Made by a program: the position numbers and the translations under genes. The notes under the pieces were generated by a model, which did no database searches, was not told where the DNA came from, and saw only the letters and a list, made by a program, of their open reading frames with translations. Shown piece by piece: positions 41,741 to 51,803 of a stretch of 64,000 bases of DNA (positions within the stretch are counted from its first letter, which is position 1; every line of letters begins with the position of its first letter). Source of the stretch: Eukaryota sp. TZLM1-RC (Eukaryota > Metamonada: BaSk clade); contig JAUPSS010000003.1 in NCBI GenBank assembly GCA_040285825.1, forward strand, positions 1,798,001-1,862,000, given 5' to 3'.

Positions 41741-44399
41741 TGTCACTGTCATCAGTGGCCCTCTTGGAGGCAGTCTTTGTGTAGCCGCCCCTCTGTTGTC
41801 TAAGGAGTGCGTCTTTTCCATCGATATACGCGATGACTGTCATGTTGATGGTTATACACTTATCATATCATCACTTGAGTGCTGTCTCGTGAGTACTGTC
41901 AAGACTCTAGATTACACATCTACACCTAATTCAACTCATGCTCTGCTTCTTGATTCATCATCAAGTGAGAACGTTTATAACACTGCTTCTTCACTCCTTA
42001 CGTCTATCCTTGCTCCATCCAAAATTCGCATTGTCAAGGGTTCCCGTAAGGCCGCTGATCTCACTCTCACTGAACTCTGGCGTCACTTAGCCATTCATAC
42101 CACTGCAATTCCTGTCACTCCCCTTCTTTCTCTTCCTAAAGTAGCTGCCGGAGTCCGCAACGCCACCGACATCCCATCTGCACTCTCTTCCTTTTGTATC
42201 AAACCCCTACCTGTCTCTCTCACCAATCACTCCACCTCCTACCTCGAGTCTACCTCTCTCCGCCTCAACATCAACGTAGCCCAGTCCACATGGATGACAC
42301 TTAAGCTCTATGAGCAGATCATTCATCGAAACCTCTTATCGGGATCTCCTCTCCGCTTCACTGTCTCTGTGCCTAGGTTGTGTTGTAATGCTACTAAGGG
42401 ATGTGGGGTGCGGTTGGGTTCGTTCCTGGAGGCCAAACCACACGTGGACAGTGGACATGTACTTTCCTGTCCAATTTCAATGACTATGATTCAAATAGTT
42501 TCTAAGTTTTCCTCGCCTTTAACTGTTCTACAGGCAAAGTGTGGAACTTTTTGCCTGGGTGGCACATATTCAAATCACGTGATTCTTTGTGCCACGTGTC
42601 AGAAGTCTCCAGAAGTCAATGAAATTGATCTATGTGATGTTTGTTGGTTACCACTTGTGCTCGGGACTTGTTTTGATCATTGTAAATGTACGAAAAATAA
42701 GAATAGGTTGCTCAAATACCCAAGAAAAATCCAAGTAAAGCAAGAGAATACGGCAGATGATCCACCTGAATTACCCGCCACTACTACTGAAACTACTACA
42801 TGCAAAAAAACTTTGGATATTGACACGTCATCAAACCTTAACTCTCCTAGGACTCCCCTTGTTAATGCAAGTAATCAGGAATTTAGGTGTTATTTTTGCA
42901 GTAGTTGTTCCAGTATTTCTGATGTGTATAATAATCATTTTGAATCAGAAATCTCCCAATTACCCCCTTTAATTGTTGCTTCTTCTTTTAGTTGCCCTCA
43001 ATGCAGGGAAGCTCATCCAGGGCTATCTGGAATTAATTCTCATCTAATGAGTTGTTTCGAATCATCTGAAGGTAAAGATAAAGTTGATCCTCTAGATTGT
43101 TTGATGGTTAAATGCTTAGCTTGTGGAGTTTTGTTTGGTCACTTTGCGGCTATTAGGCATGCTGCGTCATGTCTTGGTCACAGTTCTTCAATCAAAACAC
43201 CAATCAAAACACCAATCAACGAATCAATCAAAACACCAATCAATTCAGCAATCAAGGAGGTGATTAAAGAGCCAGAATCAACGACATCTTTAAGTCAAGT
43301 CAAGGAAGAATCATCTATACCACCACTAAAGAAAACTAAAGTGGAATCTAGTAGTGATTCTAGTACCGAAACTTATGACTCAATAGACGAATACGAGTCG
43401 TACTCTGAATCTGAAAGTGACTCTGAAAGCGAATCTGAAAGCGAATCTGAAAAGGTCAAGGATAAGGTCATAAATAAGGGTCAAAAACCAGAAGATCCAC
43501 CAAAACCTGCAATTAACTGCATGTTTTGTAAGCTTGTTTTTCCCTCCGAATATGCTATGTCTCGCCACCTGCTAACTCGTCACAAGAAGGAGTTAATCAT
43601 TTCTGTTACAGACTTAAGTGTGTATCACGCTTTGCCGCGAGCAATGAAGTCTTTGCTCTCTAAATCACGATACGACCCTTTTAGATGTCTTCTTTGTGAT
43701 CCAAATGCTCCACCGGTGTCTAATTGCAAACTCCCCTCTGAAAGAATGTATTTTAAAAAGTTAATTCATGGAGTAATTCATCTAACGACTTTTCATCCGG
43801 ATTTCAAATACAATAACAAGGCACCTTTGCTCCAAGGTTGCAGTTGTAGATGCAAAAGTGTTTTGTTCATGGTAGATGATTTCAAAAGTCATTTTAAAAA
43901 CTGCGAAGAATATCAAGCTCTAATGGGATCAAAACCATCCAATCAATCAAATCATCAATCAAATCATCAATCAAAAGATGTATCAAATCATCGGTCTGAT
44001 AGACATTGTATCAAATGCTGCTTCTGTTCAATTGATGTAGCTCGTGATCAATTAGTCAATCATGTGGCTAAAGTGCATCCCAACAAAATTGTTGAATCAG
44101 TAGCATCTCCAGCACTTGCAATACCAGAATTACTCGCCAAGTTCGTCAAAATGAGAGTTGATAGGGCGTATTCTAGAACTGAAACCCTTTTTGATTGCTC
44201 TCTTTGTTCAAACTCTAAACCAATGCCTCTGTTTGATGGTTTGGTGCATCTTATGAGTCATGGAACAGCTAGGGGAAAGCTTTTGGTAACAGGTTCTGTA
44301 CCTAAGTTTTCTTGTACTTTGTGTAATGTTGAATTTGATACTATCGATTCGGAACCTTTAATAGATCATTTCAAGACCTTCCATCGAATGAGTGTGTAA
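41688..44399 (+). CDS. Large Cys-rich/C2H2 zinc-finger protein, paralogue of the gene at 57564
   Basis: 903 residues. The N-terminal half (1-330) is a beta-rich domain of unknown family with a Cys cluster (CGTFCLGGTY, CATCQ, LCDVC, CKC). From about 390 it matches the shorter paralogue at 57564-58748: CYFCSSC..., FSCPQCREAHPGLSGINSHLMSCF, MVKCLACGVLF...H..C and CMFCKLVFPSEYAMSRHLLTRH. Further Cys/His fingers follow, and both proteins end with the same block, DHFKxFHRMSV. Between fingers lie repeats IKTPIKTPINES and an acidic ESDSESESESES tract, plus SNHQSNHQS. Nuclear nucleic-acid or chromatin binding is likely. Family name not recognised. The start may lie further upstream. Confidence 0.82.
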   Translation: MLPSHVSRVKCTFSQGCDVTVISGPLGGSLCVAAPLLSKECVFSIDIRDDCHVDGYTLIISSLECCLVSTVKTLDYTSTPNSTHALLLDSSSSENVYNTASSLLTSILAPSKIRIVKGSRKAADLTLTELWRHLAIHTTAIPVTPLLSLPKVAAGVRNATDIPSALSSFCIKPLPVSLTNHSTSYLESTSLRLNINVAQSTWMTLKLYEQIIHRNLLSGSPLRFTVSVPRLCCNATKGCGVRLGSFLEAKPHVDSGHVLSCPISMTMIQIVSKFSSPLTVLQAKCGTFCLGGTYSNHVILCATCQKSPEVNEIDLCDVCWLPLVLGTCFDHCKCTKNKNRLLKYPRKIQVKQENTADDPPELPATTTETTTCKKTLDIDTSSNLNSPRTPLVNASNQEFRCYFCSSCSSISDVYNNHFESEISQLPPLIVASSFSCPQCREAHPGLSGINSHLMSCFESSEGKDKVDPLDCLMVKCLACGVLFGHFAAIRHAASCLGHSSSIKTPIKTPINESIKTPINSAIKEVIKEPESTTSLSQVKEESSIPPLKKTKVESSSDSSTETYDSIDEYESYSESESDSESESESESEKVKDKVINKGQKPEDPPKPAINCMFCKLVFPSEYAMSRHLLTRHKKELIISVTDLSVYHALPRAMKSLLSKSRYDPFRCLLCDPNAPPVSNCKLPSERMYFKKLIHGVIHLTTFHPDFKYNNKAPLLQGCSCRCKSVLFMVDDFKSHFKNCEEYQALMGSKPSNQSNHQSNHQSKDVSNHRSDRHCIKCCFCSIDVARDQLVNHVAKVHPNKIVESVASPALAIPELLAKFVKMRVDRAYSRTETLFDCSLCSNSKPMPLFDGLVHLMSHGTARGKLLVTGSVPKFSCTLCNVEFDTIDSEPLIDHFKTFHRMSV

Positions 44400-44596
44400 T
44401 TGTTTATTTAATTTCTTATTATTTTTAATTAATTTATTATTATTTTATTTAATTGATTTTCTTATTTTTCAGCTAGTTAAACAATTGTTTTCTTTTTTTT
44501 GAAATTTTTGTCTTTTAAGTTTATTTAGTCTTTTTAGCTTTTTAGTTTTTCTACTATGTATTTATTGTTTTGCTGCTCATAAAGCGTTTACTTATG

Positions 44597-45643
44597 TTAG
44601 ACAAACAAATCATACAGTTTGCGAAAACCATCGGTCAAGTCATCTATAAATTCCTTACTAGATCTACGTACTGCCAATGCTTTACCACGACTTCCTTCTT
44701 TTATAAACCTTGATCTCAGCCCCCCAGATAAAACCTTGCCATCAACAATGATATTGGGGATGTCTATTATATGGTTGACATAGTTTACTGCTAAAACATC
44801 GAGATGATGACTTGTAGCATTATTACATTCAATAACACATAGACGAATGACCACATTCGGTCTCATCATCAATGCTGCAAGAAGTAGATCTTCATGATCT
44901 ACTCCCATCAATACATCTGTATGGTGTAGCGTTTTGATTAATTCTGACACTGAAAGAGCTTGCAGATCAACATGATTTATGGTTAAGTTGGCTTTTCTTG
45001 AGAAATAGTTTATGTGTCTTTGAAAGTTGGTGGTTGCTTTTCTTGAGGCTATGGATAAGTCACCATTATCTCGTTCAATTACAGTGACAGTAGGTTGCTC
45101 TCTACACCTCCATTTGGTCCTGTACTGTTGCCGTAATACATCACGAAATGTTCTTAGGATAGAGGGAACAGATGAGTTATTAATATGGGAATCTTTGTAA
45201 ATAATTACTCTGTCAACGTCATAAAGCAAGAACGAATCATTGTTTAAAAAAATAGTACTTATAACAAACCCTTGCAGCAATTCAAGATAATGATAATAGC
45301 ATGTAGAATTTCGGATAAGCAGAACCACATTAGATTGCTCACTTCTGGACACATGAACAGTAGGGAGAGCCACTGTGAATAGAAATTCTTTGAAAGAACT
45401 GCAAGTTGGACCATTCAAAATGAGCAATGGGTGATGAATAGTGTTGCGTTGAGAATGTTGATATTGTGTGGAGTTGTATTGAATATTGTGTACTGTGATG
45501 TTTGTATTTGTATTGGTTATTACATCATAATGCTTCCCGTGAATAAGGGAGGATGTCTTAGTAGGTGATTCCTGCCCAACGTAAGGTGTGAAATAAGTAC
45601 CAACAAACAGTGAAAGTAACAGTAGCTGGTGAGACACTAGCAT
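44597..45643 (-). CDS. GT61-like glycosyltransferase, type II membrane protein
   Basis: 348 residues from the ATG at 45643. The open frame extends to 45679 only from a GTG codon. The N-terminus is a signal-anchor (HQLLLLSLFVGTYF), followed by an Asn/Thr-rich stem with several N-x-S/T sites. The catalytic part shows VVLLIRNSTCYYHYLELLQG, TVTVIERDNGD and the C-terminal DVLMGVDHEDLLLAALMMRPNVVIRL. The last segment occupies the place of the GT61 HGAGL...F.P...V.E motif, here with VDHEDLL instead of HGAGLT. GT61 enzymes (EOGT, xylosyltransferases) act in the ER/Golgi lumen. The altered motif leaves substrate and activity open. Confidence 0.7.
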   Translation of the reverse strand: MLVSHQLLLLSLFVGTYFTPYVGQESPTKTSSLIHGKHYDVITNTNTNITVHNIQYNSTQYQHSQRNTIHHPLLILNGPTCSSFKEFLFTVALPTVHVSRSEQSNVVLLIRNSTCYYHYLELLQGFVISTIFLNNDSFLLYDVDRVIIYKDSHINNSSVPSILRTFRDVLRQQYRTKWRCREQPTVTVIERDNGDLSIASRKATTNFQRHINYFSRKANLTINHVDLQALSVSELIKTLHHTDVLMGVDHEDLLLAALMMRPNVVIRLCVIECNNATSHHLDVLAVNYVNHIIDIPNIIVDGKVLSGGLRSRFIKEGSRGKALAVRRSSKEFIDDLTDGFRKLYDLFV

Positions 45644-46182
45644 AAGGAGCGAAAGATATCCTGTAAAGTTAAAGGTCACCTAAGCATTCCAAACTGGAAA
45701 AAAACAAAGAGTTTAGACGGAGTAACAACGACCAAAACAGCTAGAGGGTAAATGGAGCTGATGTTGATGACCACTAATAGAGATACAGTAGATAGGCATT
45801 TGATACCATTGTGGAAATTAGCAATCAATTTGAAATTGCAATCAGCATGTCAGACATCGTGTCAGACAGTGAGATTATCTTGACTCTTCCCATTCTTCTA
45901 ACATCATGCAGCGAAACGAGAAAGAGGTTACTAGGTTACGGACCCGGTTCCTGCCTCTTCCTTCAACCTGTGCTTCATAGAACAGCAGAGTACTTCTTCC
46001 CGAACTCCTCAGTCGGGAACAGTCATCCTGCTTAACAGGAATAAATGGAAGGTCAGAGCCTCGATCTCTTATCGGAATCGTCGTTCTGATCCTTCGGTGG
46101 GGTAGAGTATTGCACTTTTTTCAGTCATCATGTGAGTCATGATATTGGTGCTGAATCAGCCAAGGTGATAATCACCTTGGAT
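45644..46182. other. Intergenic, no gene seen
   Basis: Contains a somewhat GC-richer patch near 45910-46110 (for example ACGGACCCGGTTCCTGCC) without an open frame of note. A structured RNA cannot be excluded but no tRNA fold was found by eye. Confidence 0.45.
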
Positions 46183-46272
46183 ATGGGATGTTCTTCTTTG
46201 TGTTTTGTTTTCAATTGTTATTTTGATGTTTTTGAGCTTGTTGATTTTTGTGGTTTAACTATTTGTAATGTA
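46183..46272 (+). repeat. Minisatellite unit, left of the LINE
   Basis: One unit of a T/G-rich ~97-bp tandem repeat (GGGATGTT...TTTTGTTTT...GTTTTGATGTTTTTGAG...TTTTTGTGGTTTA). It resumes at 48733 after the LINE. TATTTGTAATGTA at 46260-46272 is the LINE target duplication. Confidence 0.8.
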
Positions 46273-48732
46273 AATTTTTAATTTATTGAATTTGCACACT
46301 TGATTAAATTAAATCATAACTAATGGGACGACTATCATTAAACCAAGATTTCCTCTACAAAATCTTGATTTGCTTGCTGTCTAGCTAAAGCTTCTCTAAT
46401 TCGATTGAAAAACCGCGGTAATCTATTAATAATGGCAAATTGAATCCGTGAACGCCATAAAAAAATATCAAATCTTTTCATTGTTTTTTCTTTCACCATT
46501 TTTTGGAAGTCATCCAAAAAAGTTTCTGCTTCAACTGATAATCTTCCATTTATCGAAAATGGGAAAGCAATAAAAACCAGCTGTGTATTTCTATCGACAT
46601 TTGCATCTTCAATGTCTTTATCATATTTTCTATGTTTTTCTTTTGCTTTAAAATCCAGAGCAGCCACAGGATTGAGTTTTCTTCTGTGAACCAAAGTATC
46701 GTTTGCAACATTACATGAGACAAAGTCAACAATAGCTTCAGAATTATCAATCCAATCACAGTATACATCACCTCTATCATCAGAACCAAAATTATTCAGA
46801 GAAAGTGTTTCTTTCAGCAGGGGCTCTTTGATACACGATATCCTTGCAGTTTGTGCCATATTGAAAACAGTGTCTCTAACAGCATCATGTAATGAAGAAC
46901 GATAAGTTATCAATTTAGAGCAATTTAGAGCATGGCGCAAAGTGAGTTGAGGTGAATTCGAACAAATACATTTTTCTTTTGATAATAATTGGTTAATGGG
47001 GATGTTCAAATATAATCTCATTTTTGTTTCAAATGCTTCATTAGTAGCACACAATCCAAATCTTCGTGGTACAATGGTTACAAAAAGTGAAGAATCTGAC
47101 ACCTTGTTTTCACAAACACCCTTTTCCAATAACAATGAGTGAAGATCTTGATTTAAAACAGCCGAGCTGCAAATATTATTATAAAGATCTTTTTCATACA
47201 TTCCAGTCAATCTTTTCTGTAATGTTCGAAGAGTGTACTTCAAATTTAAAACATTTTTTTAGGAATATTGTCATTGAATGATTGGGGAAAACATCGACCC
47301 CATTTTTCTACATCAATTCTTGAAATTTCTTCATTTAATGCAAAAACAGTGGAACTTTGCGTTGTCATCAATAAATCTTCCCAATCTGCAAATCTTTCGG
47401 AGAACTCAAAGATTGCATTTCTGCATCCACCAACAAAAGCACACGAGGTAAGAATAGAAGCCTTCGTCCACCCTAAACCACCATATTGTGGACTAAGGTA
47501 AGCATGATCTGGAATTTGAAACATTTTACATCCCAGTAATTGAGACAGAACTTTTGCACGTAACTCATTAAACTTTTGAGCCAAAGGTCTAGTGACGAGA
47601 GGATTTGTAGATCGAAATATATGATTAAAATTGGAACTAAAACATAGTCTTATAATGGTAAATTTGATGTGTTTTTTTATATCTAAATTCATCATTCGGT
47701 CAATTTTGTCAGAAATTGAGTTCAACTTTTCAAACAATTTTTTGGTAATTTCATCATTATTTCCTAAAAACGAACCCAAATGACGAATAGCATCAATTGA
47801 ATATAATTTGGCTTGAATTTCAATATCATCAATTATTAAGGAAACTGGAGAATTCGATAACAAAACACATTTAAGTAAATTAAGTCGGAGACCAATTTTG
47901 GTAAATAATTCTTTAAAACATACAGTTGCTTTTTTCACAATATTTAATTCACCAATAAGCACAACATCATCCATATATGCAATCATTTTTAGTGAAGGAA
48001 ACATCTCTTGAATTTGCAGTAGAATAGGATGAATGGCCAAACAAAACAAAAGAGGTCCTAACGGATCTCCTTGCTTTACGCCACTTGATGAAATCAAAAT
48101 GTTGTTTCCAAAATGTAAATTAGAATATGTGCAATATGTTGATTGAAAATATGGTATTAATTCTGGCATATATTGCAATAGAGCACCATGGATACTGCGA
48201 CGACTTAGCGAATTGAAAGCATTACTAAAATCCAATGACATGCAAACATTGGATTCATTTTGACGAAATAAGACATCAGTAGCAAAAATCGCTGAAGAGA
48301 CTCCATCTGTAGTATTTATACCATATTGAAAGGGTAATAAAATCTTTTTAGCTTTTTCATTGAACCTGCTTAAGCAACACGCAGAAAAAATATTATGTAA
48401 GCTCTCAGAGACTGCAATAGGACGAACATCCATTTTTGAATTTTTGACAAGTGCAGTCAAACGAGAACTTCTTAATTCTTCTGGGTACTTGCGTTGACTT
48501 GATAATATTTGGTTGAAAAATTTGGTCAATAAACCAAGGCAATCTTCTGAAGAAATAATCGCGGCTTTTACATGATCAATAGTAATACCAGAAAGTCCGG
48601 CAGACTTACCACGAGGTCTCTTTTTGATAACCGAAAAAACTTCTGATGGCATCAATGGATAATTTTCCCAGTATGTGCCGTAAAAATTTTGATCCATAAT
48701 AGGGTCTTCATAAGGATGAAGTATTTTCAATT
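46273..48732 (-). mobile_element. LINE family A, best-preserved copy (2.46 kb)
   Basis: It is 5'-truncated but reads from the RT fingers (KRPRGKSAGLSGITIDHVKAA) through DVRPIAVSESLHNIFSA and SLDFSNAFNSLSRR. Then come SSGVKQGDPLGPLLFCLAIHP, the catalytic AYMDDVVLIG, the RT tail and zinc knuckle CICSN...LRHALNC. The RLE follows (R-x3-HD, DRGDVYCDW, VDFVS, KAKEKHRKYD) and the 3' UTR. Only one frame break, at about 47245, separates a 494-codon and a 301-codon frame, in an A-run (CCTAAAAAAATG). The 13-bp target duplication TATTTGTAATGTA lies at 46260-46272 and 48733-48745. The element split a minisatellite. Confidence 0.93.
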
Positions 48733-49090
48733 TATTTGTAATGTAGAAATGGGATGTTGTTCTTGTTTGTGTTTTGTGTTACATTGTTGTGATTTTGGTG
48801 TTTTGAATATTGGTGATTTTTTGGTTTAGGTACTTGCACTTTGAATATGGAGATGCTCTTCTTGCTTATGTTTTGTTTTGAATTGTTTTCTTGATGTTTT
48901 TCGGTTTGTTGTTTTTTGTGGTTCATGTACTTGTACTGCAGATGTGCGATGTTTCTTTTGTTTATGTTTTGTTTTACATTGTTGTTTTGATGCTTATGAG
49001 TTTGTTCATTTTTGTGGTTTAGATTCTTGCACTTTAGATATGAGATGTTATGTCTTAAATTGTTATTTTAATAATGTTGAGTTTTATTAT
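48733..49090 (+). repeat. Minisatellite, about 3.5 units of ~97 bp
   Basis: Units begin at about 48750, 48848, 48946 and 49042 (spacing 96-98 bp), each with RGATGTT/CTTC, TATGTTTTGTTTT, TTGTTTTGATG, TTTTTGTGGTT and ACTTGCACTTT. The array was continuous with 46183-46272 before the LINE inserted. Strong strand bias: T/G on the plus strand. Confidence 0.8.
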
Positions 49091-49162
49091 GTTTATAATT
49101 TATATTTTCAATCCAGCTGCCAACATCTTTTATAAACAAACCCATTTACTGTTGATTAAACA

Positions 49163-49600
49163 ATGGCTGGAAATGTTGAAGCAAATCCAGGTCCTAGAAA
49201 GAGAAGATCTAATTGTAAATCAATTCCTCCATCAAAAATTATTAGAAATGCAATTTTTGACCAACAAACATGAAAATGTCAGTGGAAAAAACAACAAAAA
49301 GTACTGAACCGAGAAATTTGTATTGAGAATACAATGTTGAATATCGAGAACAGGAAGATTTTGACAAAAAAACCATTGAAACCGAGTATGGTCAGAAAAA
49401 TTGAGCCAGGATTTAATGGCTTCAAGCCCGATCCATTGATTCGATTCAAATCAATGACCCCGAATCAAAATCTTCCCATTGTTATACGCTTTGATCTTGA
49501 AACCTCTCAGGATGGTTATCTTTACCAAAATCATGACGGCCAATTTCACCCTCCTGATGAGACATCAACAAAAAGAGAAAAGAGGGTGCAAATCTTTTGA
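49163..49600 (+). pseudogene. Probable LINE 5'-end relic with 2A-like motif
   Basis: One frame from ATG, interrupted once by TGA at about 49271. It starts MAGNVEANPGP, a 2A-like sequence close to the DxExNPGP consensus but with Asn for the first Asp. It is followed by a basic segment (RKRRSNCK) and a Lys-rich region up to RVQIF. Just upstream, in another frame, is HLLLIKQWL, which resembles the hydrophobic leader that precedes 2A motifs; one lost base would explain the split. 2A motifs at the start of non-LTR element ORFs are known. The family A copy follows 115 bp downstream, but continuity is unproven. Confidence 0.5.
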
Positions 49601-49714
49601 AAAAGAAAACTGATGAGCAAATGTGTGAGTCGATTTGAGATCAAAAAGAATTTTTAATTTCGATTGTTATTGGTAAGTTTGATCGCCATAATTTCTGTTT
49701 GGAGAGTAAGTATT

Positions 49715-50637
49715 TTGGAAAAAGATCTTTATAATAATATTTGCAGCTCGGCTGTTTTAAATCAAGATCTTCACTCATTGTTATTGGAAAAGGGTGTTTG
49801 TGAAAACAAGGCGTCAGATTCTTCACTGTTTGTGACCATTGTGCCACGAAGATTTGAACTGTGTGCTAATAATGATGCGTATGTAGCAAAAATGTGATTG
49901 TATTTGAACATCCCCATTAACCAATTATTATCAAAAGAAAAATGTTTTTGTTCGAATTCGCCTCAACTCACTTTGCGCCATGCTCTAAATTGCTCTAAAT
50001 TGATAACTTATCGTTCTTCATTACATGATGCTGTTAGAGACACTGTTTTCAATATGACACAAACTGCAAGGATATCGTGTATCAAAGAGCCCCTGCTGAA
50101 GGAAACACTTTCTCTGAATAATTTTGGTTCTGATGATAGAGGTGATGTATACTGTGATTGGATTGATAATTCTGAAGCTATTGTTGACTTTGTCTCATGT
50201 AATGTTGCAAACGATACTTTGGTTCACAGAAGAAAACTTAATCCTGTGGCTGCTCTGGATTTTAAAGCAAAAGAAAAACATAGAAAATATGATAAGGAAA
50301 TTGAAGATGCAAATGTCGATAGAAATACACAGCTGGTTTTTATTGCTTTCCCATTTTCGATAAATGGAAGATTATCAGTTGACGCAGAAACTTTTTTGGA
50401 TGACTTCCAAAAAGTGGTGAAAGAAAAAACAATGAAAAGATTTGATATTTTTTTATGGCGTTCACGGATTCAATTTGCCATTATTAATAGATTACCGCGG
50501 TTTTTCAATCGAATTAGAGAAGCTTTAGCTAGACAGCAAGCAAATCAAGATTTTGTAGAGGAAATCTTGGTTTAATGATAGTCGTCCCATTAGTTATGAT
50601 TTAATTTAATCAAGTGTGCAAATTCAATAAATACGAT
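49715..50637 (+). mobile_element. LINE family A, 5'-truncated copy with target duplication
   Basis: Begins LEKDLYNNICSSAVLNQDLHS and continues through zinc knuckle CFCSN...LRHALNC and the complete RLE to QANQDFVEEILV and the standard 3' UTR. One in-frame TGA at 49895-49897. AGAGTAAGTATT is present at 49703-49714 and 50638-50649, a 12-bp target duplication. It is very similar to the copy at 46273-48732, so young. Confidence 0.9.
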
Positions 50638-50879
50638 AGAGTAAGTATTCACCTATATTGAAATTGAGTTCTCAAATCAGATTACCTGACATTGATATGG
50701 CTATTTAGGCAGAAATATTTTCTGACGAAAAAACCTTGTTTCGTAGGTTTTTAAACCTGTTTGGAAATCATCAAAGGAAATGAAAAACCTCAAGATTTTG
50801 AAAACATCAACTTGATTCATTTCATATTCCAGTAATCTCAACGGGTTACTACTATTTGACTTTTTTGTGTTGCTACCCG

Positions 50880-51803
50880 ATGTCTTCCTTTGTTGACCTC
50901 TTCACTTATTGCGTACACCTAGCTAAAGTTGCCAACACTATTCTACGTAAAGCTGTTCGAGATGATGAAACTAAGGTTTTTGTCAAAGATGCTGCGACAG
51001 CCGACTTTGTTACCAGCGTTGATCTCCATGTGGAAACAATCATGGTTAATGCACTCAAATACAAATTTCCCTCTGTCAGGGTGATTGGTGAGGAGAGCAT
51101 AACAGCTGTGTCTACACCAATACCATCTGATTGTGACTTACCAGTGGAACCCCTATCATTGCCAAAGACTCTCCCAGAGTACGATCTCACCGATTTATGT
51201 ATTTGGCTGGATCCATTGGATGGAACATCATATTTTATCAAAAAGGAATATCATTCAGTTTGTTTTTTATTAGGAATATCATACAAAAACCGACCTATCG
51301 CTGGTATCATCACCCAACCCTTTGCTGATGTTGATTTCGACGTATGCTACGGTCTTCCAGGTATAGGAATGTTCTTTGATGGTAAGCAAGTTGAACCAAA
51401 GTTTCCACCATTAAATGAACTTGTAATTACCGTTTCAGACTCTCTAACGCAGTCCAATGTTGTTTATAAGACGATATCTCGTCTTGGTTATGCTCACTTG
51501 GTACATAACCATGGTACGGGTACGAAGTTCCTGACAGTGTGCAGGGGTCATTGCCATGCGTTTGTTCAGGCATTGGGGAGAACGAAGCGTTGGGATACTT
51601 GTGCAGGAGAAGCTTTAGTATTAGCAATTGGGGGATGTGCTACAGATCTTGATGGAAATCTCATCAACTATGATCCGAATGGGTCTTTTTTGAATGATAG
51701 AGGCATTGTTGCTCTTTCACCAGTGTTGTGTGAAGAGGGGAGGAGAAATGAGTTTTACGAACGATTGGACGTTCCTGCTGAGATTCCAGTCACATATAAG
51801 TAG
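50880..51803 (+). CDS. BPNT1: 3'(2'),5'-bisphosphate nucleotidase, inositol-phosphatase fold
   Basis: 307 residues, the length of BPNT1. The metal-binding motifs of the lithium-sensitive phosphatase family are present. These are GEE at 70-72, the DPLDGT motif at 111-116 (WLDPLDGTSYF) and the C-terminal WDTCAGEALVLAIGG from about 238. The WDxCAGEA form and the ITQPF segment fit BPNT1 better than inositol monophosphatase, and the lack of a signal peptide argues for a cytosolic enzyme. It would hydrolyse PAP (3'-phosphoadenosine 5'-phosphate) to AMP, relieving inhibition of sulfation and of RNA exonucleases. The start at 50880 gives MSSFVDLF, the typical N-terminal helix; the frame also extends to 50856. 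Confidence 0.88.
   Translation: MSSFVDLFTYCVHLAKVANTILRKAVRDDETKVFVKDAATADFVTSVDLHVETIMVNALKYKFPSVRVIGEESITAVSTPIPSDCDLPVEPLSLPKTLPEYDLTDLCIWLDPLDGTSYFIKKEYHSVCFLLGISYKNRPIAGIITQPFADVDFDVCYGLPGIGMFFDGKQVEPKFPPLNELVITVSDSLTQSNVVYKTISRLGYAHLVHNHGTGTKFLTVCRGHCHAFVQALGRTKRWDTCAGEALVLAIGGCATDLDGNLINYDPNGSFLNDRGIVALSPVLCEEGRRNEFYERLDVPAEIPVTYK

Noticed and set aside
45811-46035. Possible tRNA or structured RNA in the GC-richer patch, and a 74-codon frame
   Set aside because: No cloverleaf with acceptor, D and T arms could be built by eye; the frame has no features. A covariance-model search would settle it.
48732-48926. Minus-strand Gln/Asn/Lys-rich frame in the minisatellite
   Set aside because: Low-complexity translation of the T/G-rich tandem repeat.
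46183-49090. CRISPR-like array
   Set aside because: The ~97-bp units are contiguous without spacers, in a eukaryotic context; it is a minisatellite.
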